Assembly (NCBI RefSeq): GCF_029948125.1
Contig: NZ_JASAMB010000021.1
Location: 1-64,000 of the forward strand
From: Catellatospora sp. KI3
GTDB lineage: Bacteria > Actinomycetota > Actinomycetes > Mycobacteriales > Micromonosporaceae
DNA length: 64,000 bases
Reading direction: 5' to 3'
The notes beneath the pieces are model-generated. The model did no database searches. It was not told where the DNA came from and worked only from the letters and a program-made list of their open reading frames with translations. Shown piece after piece: positions 54,168 to 61,900 of the stretch; position 1 is the first letter of the stretch, and every line of letters starts with the position of its first letter. The position numbers were made by a program, and so were the translations under genes.

Positions 54168-54854
54168 ATGACCACCGGCACACTGCCGCTGTTCCCGCTG
54201 GGCACGGTGCTCTTTCCGGGCCTGGTGCTGCCGCTGCACATCTTCGAGGAGCGCTGGCGCACGCTGGTGCGCAACCTGATGGACCTGCCCGACGGCACCC
54301 CGCGCGAGTTCGGCGTGGTCGCCATCGAGCGCGGGCTGGAGGTCATGCCGCCGCCCAACGACGGCCTGTCCACCTCCGAGGTGGTGGTGCACGACGTCGG
54401 CTGCGTGGCGCAGCTGCGGCAGATCACCGAGCATCCCGACGGCAAGTTCGACATCGTGACGGTGGGCCAGCGGCGGTTCCGCATCACCGGGTTCGTGCCG
54501 AGCTCGCACCCGTACCCGGTGGTGGGGGTGGAGTGGCTGCCGGAGCCGGAGCCCGACGCGGCCGCCGACGCGCTGGCGCCGCGCGTGCTGGCCTCGTTCC
54601 GGGAGTACCTGGGCGTGCTGCGCGGCAACCCCGACGACCAGCTGCCCGACGATCCGGTGGTGCTGTCGCACCTGGTCGCGGCCAGTGCCTCGCTGACCAT
54701 CGCCGACCGGCAGCAGCTGCTCAGCGCGCTGGACCCGGCGGCACGGCTGCGGCTGGAGCTGAAGATCCTGGCCCGGGAGACGTCGCTGCTGCGCGAGGTC
54801 CGGGCGGTGCCGGCCCAGCTGGCGCAGCTGGGACCGGCGCCCTCGTCGAACTGA
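54168..54854 (+). CDS. LON substrate-binding-domain protein
   Basis: 228 aa, a free-standing N-terminal domain of Lon: [32 protein letters not shown], then [42 protein letters not shown] and a helical C-terminal part ([27 protein letters not shown]). No ATPase or protease domain. Conserved in actinobacteria beside hisD. Possibly an adaptor for proteolysis; function unproven. Confidence 0.88.
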   Translation: MTTGTLPLFPLGTVLFPGLVLPLHIFEERWRTLVRNLMDLPDGTPREFGVVAIERGLEVMPPPNDGLSTSEVVVHDVGCVAQLRQITEHPDGKFDIVTVGQRRFRITGFVPSSHPYPVVGVEWLPEPEPDAAADALAPRVLASFREYLGVLRGNPDDQLPDDPVVLSHLVAASASLTIADRQQLLSALDPAARLRLELKILARETSLLREVRAVPAQLAQLGPAPSSN

Positions 54855-54860
54855 GCCGGG

Positions 54861-55529
54861 TCAGGCGTCCTGGCGCGGCGGCTCGACGCCGTAGCCGAGC
54901 TGGTCGCCGAACGGCTCGTCGTCCGGCTCCTCGCCGCGGCGCAGCGACGGCCAGCTCGACCAGGCGGCGAGCATCGCGTACATGATGACCGCGCCCAGCG
55001 CCGGGACGAGCAGGCTGCCGCCGATCGCGTACGGGAAGAAGTCCAGGTGCTTGACCGCGCGCAGGTCCACCGGCTTCTGGATCAGCGTGTCCACCGGCGC
55101 GTGGGCCAGCAGGTCCTGGTAGTGCGCCAGGCCGAGGTTGTGGCCCAGCCACCACGCCGCCCACCCGGCGACCAGGCAGCCGAGCACCACCCCGGCCAGC
55201 TGCCACGGACCGCGCCGGTTGGGCAGCAGCACCCAGGCCAGCAGCGCCGCGAGCAGGCCGAAGCCGAACCCGAGCAGCGCGAACCAGCTGTCGGAGGCGG
55301 CCAGCTGCTCCGGCTCGGCCGAGGTGTAGACCGCGCCCTCCGCCACGATCTTCAGCGGCAGGGTCGGCGCCAGCGCGTGCCAGGCCCAGCCCAGCACCAG
55401 CCCCAGCAGCGCGATCCCGAGCGCCACCGCCGCCGCGGGCCACAGCTCGGCGGCCACCGACGGGCGGGGCCGGGGCTGGAGGTCGAGCGGCGCCTCGTAC
55501 GAGGACGTGTCGTCGGAAAGCATGCTCAT
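54861..55529 (-). CDS. DUF2567-type membrane protein
   Basis: 222 aa, four membrane helices (about 30-55, 80-105, 110-130, 165-185). The segment WHALAPTLPLKIVAEGAVYTSAEPEQLAASDSWF and the later LAHAPVDTLIQKPVDLRAVKHLDFFPYAIGGSLLVPALGAV fit DUF2567. Convergent with the LON-domain gene, 6 bp apart. Function unknown. Confidence 0.8.
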   Translation of the reverse strand: MSMLSDDTSSYEAPLDLQPRPRPSVAAELWPAAAVALGIALLGLVLGWAWHALAPTLPLKIVAEGAVYTSAEPEQLAASDSWFALLGFGFGLLAALLAWVLLPNRRGPWQLAGVVLGCLVAGWAAWWLGHNLGLAHYQDLLAHAPVDTLIQKPVDLRAVKHLDFFPYAIGGSLLVPALGAVIMYAMLAAWSSWPSLRRGEEPDDEPFGDQLGYGVEPPRQDA

Positions 55530-55634
55530 ACCGTAAACCTCTCCGCGGCGGTGCCCGTGGACCGATCCGGCGGGATAGGGCGTTCGTGCCCTCCTGCGAT
55601 AGGTTGTCCGGACCGAGCCATCACGGGAGCCGCA

Positions 55635-56900
55635 ATGATTTCACAGGACCGGCTGCAGGAGATCGTGCGGCACTGGGGGGCGACCGAGACGCTGCGCCGG
55701 GGCCACCCCTGCGAGCCCAGGGTGTACGAGTTCGACGGCGGCTGGGTCGTCTGGGCGCCGCCGCCCGCCGACGCGCCCCTGGCGCAGCCGGGCACCGGCG
55801 AGACCGTGATCATCGACCGCAACACCGGCGAGCTGTCGGTCGTGCCCGGCCTGCCCCCGCAGGTCGCCATGGACCGGTACACGCCGCGCCCGCCCCTCGG
55901 ACTGCCCGACCTGCCCCCCGCGCCCCGGTTCGAGGCATCCGCCCCGCCCCCGCCGCCGTCGTTCCCGTTCTCCGCCTTCGGCCCCGCCCCGCTGCCCCTG
56001 CCGGTGCTGCGGGAGCGGGCCGCCGCGGCCGCCGCCGAACTGGCCCGGCTAGGCGTCGAGGCCAGGCTGCCGCAGCTCACCGCCGCGCTGACGGTGGACG
56101 GCCGGGTGTTCGAGGCCGCCGCCCACACCGACGACGCCGAGTACGACCACCACCCCGCGATCCTGCGCGCCCTGGCCGAGATCCCGCCTCCCGCCCGCAG
56201 CCGGGGCGCCACCCGGCACCCTGAGCTGATCGCCGCCTCCCGGGCCCTGTTCTCGCTGGCCGGCGAGGAGGCCGACCCGGCGTGGCTGGCGCACCTGCTC
56301 GCCGGGGCGACCCTGGACCTGCGCCGCCTGCGCGAGGCCGCCGACCCGGCGGAGGCCCAGCCCACCCGCTCCTGCCACACCTGCGCGACCGTCCTGACCG
56401 ACCTCGGGCTGCCGGGTGCGCCGCCGCGCGACGTGGTGACCCCGCAGATGCCCGGGCGGCCGCCGGGCGGCGACGAGTTCATGACCTCGATCCTGGTCGA
56501 GGCGCTCGCGGCGACCGCGGCGGTGCCCGGTCTGCGGCACCGGCTGACGGCGCTGCCGTTCCTGGTCGAGGTGCTGCTGCCGTACGCGCCGATGATGCCC
56601 GTGCTGCAGAGCTCCCCGGGGGCGCAGCAGCGGGTGGAGTCGTACACGATCAACGCCTGGGTGTCGGAGCACACCGCCGACACCCTCGGCGAACTCGCCG
56701 AGCGCATCGGGGCGCGGCTGTTCCCGGTCGGCACCGAGGAGGGCGGCTACTACGGCCTGCTCGCCGTCGACGAGCTGCGCCGGGTGTACGCCGTCGACCA
56801 CGCCGGAGCCTGGTTCCTCGGCGTAGACCTGCCCGCCGCCCTGCACACGCTGGACACCGGGGCGGCCACGCCGCGGGTGCGCGCCGACGGGAGCTGGTGA
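55635..56900 (+). CDS. deaminase-like / SUKH-3 domain protein
   Basis: 421 aa from ATG 55635. Three parts are visible. Residues 1-70 resemble YrhB-type immunity domains (PRVYEFDGGWVVWAP, ETVIIDRNTGELSVVP). The middle carries HPELIAASRAL near residue 196 and SCHTCATVL near 250, the HxE...CxxC zinc layout of YwqJ-like nucleic-acid deaminases. The C-terminal 150 residues (RIGARLFPVGTEEGGYYGLLAVDELRRVYAVDHAGAWFLG) match SUKH-3 immunity domains. Such proteins occur with polymorphic toxins. Convergent with a diverged paralogue, with only one base between the stop codons. Confidence 0.7.
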   Translation: MISQDRLQEIVRHWGATETLRRGHPCEPRVYEFDGGWVVWAPPPADAPLAQPGTGETVIIDRNTGELSVVPGLPPQVAMDRYTPRPPLGLPDLPPAPRFEASAPPPPPSFPFSAFGPAPLPLPVLRERAAAAAAELARLGVEARLPQLTAALTVDGRVFEAAAHTDDAEYDHHPAILRALAEIPPPARSRGATRHPELIAASRALFSLAGEEADPAWLAHLLAGATLDLRRLREAADPAEAQPTRSCHTCATVLTDLGLPGAPPRDVVTPQMPGRPPGGDEFMTSILVEALAATAAVPGLRHRLTALPFLVEVLLPYAPMMPVLQSSPGAQQRVESYTINAWVSEHTADTLGELAERIGARLFPVGTEEGGYYGLLAVDELRRVYAVDHAGAWFLGVDLPAALHTLDTGAATPRVRADGSW

Positions 56901-56901
56901 G

Positions 56902-58170
56902 CTACTGCCCCGGCGGGGCCAGGTTGCCGTCGTCGCGTACGCGCGGCATCGGATGGCCCTGCAGCAGCACCGTGAACGCGGTGTCCAGGTCCGGGCCGGC
57001 GTACCACTCCCCGGCCTGGTCCAGCACCCACACCCGGCCCAGCGCGTCGATCGCGATGACGCCGTCCCCGTCGTGCTCGGCCCCGATCGGCGCCAGCGGC
57101 ACCCCGGTCACCTCGGCGAACCGCGCCAGCGTGGCCGTGGTGTCCGACACCAGCTCGGCGCCGAGCTCGAACGGCTGCACCCGGCTGGCCACCCCCGGGC
57201 CGCGCCGCACCGAGGCCAGGTAGGGGAACTTCACCACCGCCGCGCGCAGCGACTCCAGCGGCGGATGCCCGTGCGCGGCCAGCGCCCGCACGGACAGGTC
57301 GGCCCACTCGGCCGAGGTCAGGTCCCGGCCGCCGACGCGTACCGGCCGGTCCCAGCCGCCCGCCGCGAGCGTGACCGCGATGTCCTCGGGCAGCCCGGCC
57401 AGGGCGGCGGGGATGCCGGTGAGCGGGGCGACCGGCTCGCGCACCACCGGGGCGGCCGACTCGGGCGCGAGGCCGACGTGGATCCATACCGCCAGGCAGG
57501 TGTCGCACGGGCCCGCCGGCGTGCCGTCCAGCGGGTCGCCCGGGTCGCGCAGCAGCGTGATACGCAGGTCCAGGACCGTCGCGGCCAGCTCGCGCACCCC
57601 GGCCAGGTCGACCGGCGCGGCACCGTCGCGAGCGGCGTGCTGGTCCAGTTCGTGCAGCCAGTCCGACAGGACGATCAGCTCGGCGTGCCGGGCGGCGCCG
57701 CGGACCAGCGTCCCGGTCGGCTGGTCGGCCAGCCATTGCATGACCAGGCGGTGGTGGCGCAGCAGCTGGTCGCCCTTGGCGCCGGTGGCGCGGCGGGTCC
57801 GGCCGTCGGCGGGGGTCAGCTCGGCGGCGATGCCCGGGGCCTCGCCTCGGCCGACGCGGCGCAGCGCCGCCAGCGGGTCGGCGGTTACCGGGGCGGGCGG
57901 GTGCTCGGCCAGGCGCTGCCGGTGCAGGCGGCGCACGTGCTCCAACGGAATCGAGGGGTACGTGCTCAGGGCGGCGGTGCCGCGGTCGATGACGATGCGG
58001 GCGCCCGCGCCGGGTTCGGGCGGGACGTCGTCGTGCTCGGGCGGCAGCGCCCAGACGATGAAGCACTCGGGGAACTCGGCGACGTGCGGGACCAGGGCGG
58101 GGGCGCCGGGGTCGGCCGCGATGCGGGCCAGGTGCTCGGCCAACCGCCGCGCCTCCAACTCAGTGACCAC
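56902..58170 (-). CDS. paralogous deaminase-like / SUKH-3 domain protein
   Basis: 422 aa, same three-part layout as its convergent neighbour. N-terminal ECFIVWALPPEHDD and IVIDRGTAALSTYP. Central HAELIVLSDWLHE near residue 161 with GPCDTCLAVW near 225, a canonical HAE...PCxxC deaminase signature. C-terminal SUKH-3 part EVTGVPLAPIGAEHDGDGVIAIDALGRVWVLDQAGEWYAG. GTG 58170 start. It lies directly downstream of the toxin array on the same strand and is a candidate immunity or effector protein. Confidence 0.7.
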   Translation of the reverse strand: MVTELEARRLAEHLARIAADPGAPALVPHVAEFPECFIVWALPPEHDDVPPEPGAGARIVIDRGTAALSTYPSIPLEHVRRLHRQRLAEHPPAPVTADPLAALRRVGRGEAPGIAAELTPADGRTRRATGAKGDQLLRHHRLVMQWLADQPTGTLVRGAARHAELIVLSDWLHELDQHAARDGAAPVDLAGVRELAATVLDLRITLLRDPGDPLDGTPAGPCDTCLAVWIHVGLAPESAAPVVREPVAPLTGIPAALAGLPEDIAVTLAAGGWDRPVRVGGRDLTSAEWADLSVRALAAHGHPPLESLRAAVVKFPYLASVRRGPGVASRVQPFELGAELVSDTTATLARFAEVTGVPLAPIGAEHDGDGVIAIDALGRVWVLDQAGEWYAGPDLDTAFTVLLQGHPMPRVRDDGNLAPPGQ

Positions 58171-58231
58171 TGCTCACCCTTCTTTCGCAGTCGATCGCTT
58201 CCAGACGCGCCCGCAGCTCGGCAGTCACTGA

Positions 58232-58291
58232 TCACCTGTTCTTCGCACGGGCCAGCCGCTCCTCTATCTTCGCCCGCCAAGGCACGTCCAT
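58232..58291 (-). pseudogene. duplicated 3' tail of the immunity-like gene
   Basis: A 19-codon frame MDVPWRAKIEERLARAKNR starts 5 bp after the stop of the upstream gene and repeats its C-terminal segment (LDVPWLAKVEKSRARADEQ). Probably a remnant of a second immunity gene copy. Just beyond it, the DNA also resembles the first codons of the SUKH-3 gene (TAELRARLEA versus VTELEARRLAE). Confidence 0.45.
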
Positions 58292-58295
58292 CGCC

Positions 58296-58901
58296 TCAGT
58301 CCCGCAGGTGATCGAGGTCAGGTGCCGTTTTCTTCGCCTGCTCCCGCCGTGCCTGTTCGTCGGCGCGAGCCCGGCTCTTCTCCACCTTGGCGAGCCACGG
58401 AACATCCAGTTCGTCCAAGACCACATCGCTGATGTCGAGCGGTGGACAATTCAGGAATCGCTCGAAGGGCCGATGCTGCACGCCGTAGGAATGTCCGATG
58501 AGCACGGCTCCGCCTTCCAGCCCGAAAGCACCCCCCCGCTCATAACACCTCAGCATCGGTTCAAACGGATCAGCCAGATCAGGCAGGGCGACCGTCAAAG
58601 CCGCGAAACGGAGCATATAGGCCACATACCAGTGATGTGGCCCGATGATCTCGCGGTCTTCGAGCCGCTTCATCAACTGCTCGAGAAACTCCTGATCCAC
58701 CGCCGAGGCCGGGTCCACGCACTCAGCGATATCGAAGAACGGCCACCGCTCCTCGACGCCGTATTCGTTCGCCCAAAGGGCGGCACGCCGCAGGTATTCC
58801 TTCATGAGGCGCTGCCGCGAGGGCACGGTCACGAAGTTCTCGCCCCACACCACGGCCTCCAGGCGGGCGCCAATCCGTCGCACCGGTTCGCTCACGGTCA
58901 T
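58296..58901 (-). CDS. putative immunity protein for the terminal toxin module
   Basis: 201 aa. No family recognised. Aromatic N-terminal half (VVWGENFVTVP, ANEYGVEERWPFFDIAECVDP, IIGPHHWYVAYMLRFAAL), charged helical C-terminus (WLAKVEKSRARADEQARREQAKK). ATG 58901 overlaps the toxin stop (ATGA), the standard place of an immunity gene. Base composition is visibly less GC-rich than the surroundings and codons often end in A or T, suggesting recent transfer together with the end of the toxin. Confidence 0.6.
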   Translation of the reverse strand: MTVSEPVRRIGARLEAVVWGENFVTVPSRQRLMKEYLRRAALWANEYGVEERWPFFDIAECVDPASAVDQEFLEQLMKRLEDREIIGPHHWYVAYMLRFAALTVALPDLADPFEPMLRCYERGGAFGLEGGAVLIGHSYGVQHRPFERFLNCPPLDISDVVLDELDVPWLAKVEKSRARADEQARREQAKKTAPDLDHLRD

Positions 58902-61900
58902 GACCGCAACCTCACTCTCTCCAACACGGCGTGAACCACCCGCTCAAGATCGGCTAGATCGAGCGGCGCCTCCACATCTGGAACCGCCATACCGAGAAGC
59001 TCTCGATACTGCCCAAACGGGTCCGCCATATTCTGCCTCGGCGCCAGATCGTGGACACCGAAGTGGTCCGGCGACGGATCTGCGAGCCACCCGCCCAGCT
59101 CGAGGTCCGGCAACCAGTAGTCCGGGTCAGACGGCGCGTACGGAAGGTCCGTCAGCTCGAACAGTCGCGATTCGACGTATTCGTGAGCGAGGAGCATCAG
59201 CAGGGTGCGGCGTTCCGTCTCAGACTTGAACACACCGCCATACCCCTGCGTCCACACATCGGCGATCCAGTCATATGCACAGAAGTAGTGACCGCGATAT
59301 AGGTTCTCTGGCCCTGGGCCGACCGCAACATCGTGCGTCTCGAGGAAGATGTTACGCCGCGCCCGGGCGACGACCTCTTCTGGCGCCCCGGTAATACGAG
59401 CGATCCTCTCGACGTCGTCACAGTAGGCGCGAATCCGTGCATATCTCGCGATGGCCTTCGCATCGGAGCCGGGGGCATGACTATGCGTGCCTGCTGGAAC
59501 AGTTCCTGCCGGATCAGTCGGATCGTCGTCTGCGGCTGAGTTCTCCGGCGTGGGCTCTGACGGCTCGGCGGATTGGCTGTGCGCCGTCTGAGCCTGATTG
59601 AGCTGGGCGTTCGCCTGGCGGCCCCAGGAGGTCTGGGCCAGGGCCGGGATCGGCTGGGCCGTGCCCTGGGCGTCGAGGAAGATCGCATTCATCGAGGCCA
59701 CGTTCGCCGACCTGGCCGGGTCGCCGTCGTGGCGGTACATCGGCACGTTCTCGCTGATCTGTCCGGTCTGCGAGTCCAGGAACAGGATCGTGCCGTTCTG
59801 GTTGACCGCCAGCCAGGCGTGGCCGCCGCCGCCCTGCCACCTCGTCGTGATGAACACGGCCGACCCGTGCCCGCCCGCGACCAGCTGGTGGGTGAGGGTG
59901 GCGAAGCCCCAGTCCACCCACTGCTTCATCTGGTCGGGCGGGAGCTGCCTGGACATGTCCGGGAACACGGTCTCCCACTGCCGCCCGGCCAGCGCGGCGG
60001 CCCGCTGGTCGCCCCACTCCTCGCCCCGGTCGACCTGCCAGGCGTCGGTGCCGCGGTAGCGGTCCCAGGTGCGCGGCGCGGAGACGCGCGGGTTGCCGCG
60101 CCAGGTCTGCCACAGCGAGAGCATGCAGTCCAGGCAGTTGATGCCGCGGGACGGGTCGAAGCCGGGGCCGCTGTCGTTGGCCAGCCCGAACCAGCGGCCG
60201 ACGCGCGGGTCGGGGAACTGCTGGAAGCTGCCGTCGGGGTTGCGCGGCATCGCCGCGACCAGGTCGTCCTGGTGCGCGCGCAGCGGCGGCCGCAGGCCGC
60301 CCACCTGCTGGTACGGCCGCCCGTCGACCGGCTGGGGGTCGGCGTACAGCTCGCCGACGTCGCTGTTCAGCTGCGTCCACTGGTCGGTGGTGACGAAGTT
60401 GAACTCGTTGCCGGTGAACGTCCCGTTGTACGCCGCCCGCGACCGGTTGCCGAACTCGACCGACCAGGCGCGGTGGTAGTCGGCCCACTGCTCGCACAGC
60501 GCACCCTGCGACGAGTACCGGTCCTGGCTGCGGTAGTGCCGCGCCCACGCTTCCAGGCGGCGGCTCTCGTCGAGCTGCTCGGCCGAGCGCCGCGCCAGGG
60601 CGTCCGACTCCTGCTGGCGCCGCCGCAGCTCGAACGAGGCGAGCCGGGTCTGCAGCGCCGCCCGGTACGACCACTGCGGGTGCGCCGGGTCCGACGGCTC
60701 GGGCCGCGCCGTCCCGGCCGGGTCCGGCGGCACGTCGCCGTCGGCGGGTCCGCGCTGGTGCGGCGGGCGGGCCGGGTCTACTCCGGCAGAGTCCCCTGCT
60801 CGCGCCTGCGGTGGGACTCCCGGAAGATCTCGGCGATCTCCGCCTCGCTCGGCAGCGGACCCCGGTTCTCCGAGATCGCCAGGGCGATCAGCTCCGCCTG
60901 CGTCCGGTCCACCGCTCGCCGCCGGTCGTCCCAGCGCCAGTCGTTCATGATCCGGCCGACCGCCTCCGGACGGTACCGCCAGCCCTGAGCCCGATGGTCG
61001 TACATCATCGACTCGTGCAGACCCGGCCCCCGGACGATCAGCCCCGTCGGCTCCTGGTCCGGATAGCCGTCCAGATCCTTCACGTAGAGCGCGTAGTACT
61101 GCAGCATCCTGTTCCCTCAGGTTCGGAGCCACCTTCGGCGAGACCGGGAAGTCCTGCGGCGTGAGGTGATACTCGGCGATCAGATCAGACAGGGTACGGC
61201 CTTGCCCCGCCAGCTCGCGGTGCACCGCGTCGACGACGCCGGGCTGCTCGGCCAGGAACTTGGCCAGGCCGTTGTCCTTGGCGGCGTCGCCACCCATGCC
61301 GGCCGGGACCGCGTCGGCCATCCGCTCGGCGCGGTTCACCTCGATCATCGTGAGGATGGCCCGGAGCCGGTCCAGCGGCGCAGCGAACTCGTCGCGCAGC
61401 ACCTCGTACTCGCCGTGCGTGCGGTGCCATACCCGGTGTGACTGCGCGGTGGGGAACTGCACCTCGAACCGGAGGCCGTCGGCGGCCCGGAAGGTGACAT
61501 TGGTGCCGTAGAAGCGGTTGCCCGGCCGCCAGAAGTCCTTCGGCGGCCCGTCCAGCACGTACCCCCGGGCACCCAGCTGGGCGACCATCGCGTCGAGGGC
61601 AGGCCGGTACGCGTCCCCGTCCGGCATGACGACCGAGAAGCGGACCGCGTCATTGATCGCGTCGGCGAAGCGGTCCGGCCCGTGTGCCTGGCCTTCCAGC
61701 CGGTACTTGCGCTCCAGCGAGGCCCGCCCCTTGAACCGCGTCTGCTCGGTGTCGTCGGGCAGCCGCAGCTCGCTGCCGACCTCGGCGCTCACGGCACGGA
61801 TCGCGGCCTGCAGTTCGGCCATGACGTCGGCTGAACGCCGGCGCGCGGTCTCGTAGACCTCGTCCAGCATCGCCGTCTCGACCGCGGTGAGCGCGGCCGG

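Noticed and set aside
54057-54671. N-terminal extension of HisD to 656 aa
   Set aside because: The extra part is antisense to the LON-domain gene and unlike any HisD; GTG 54056 starts the conserved region.
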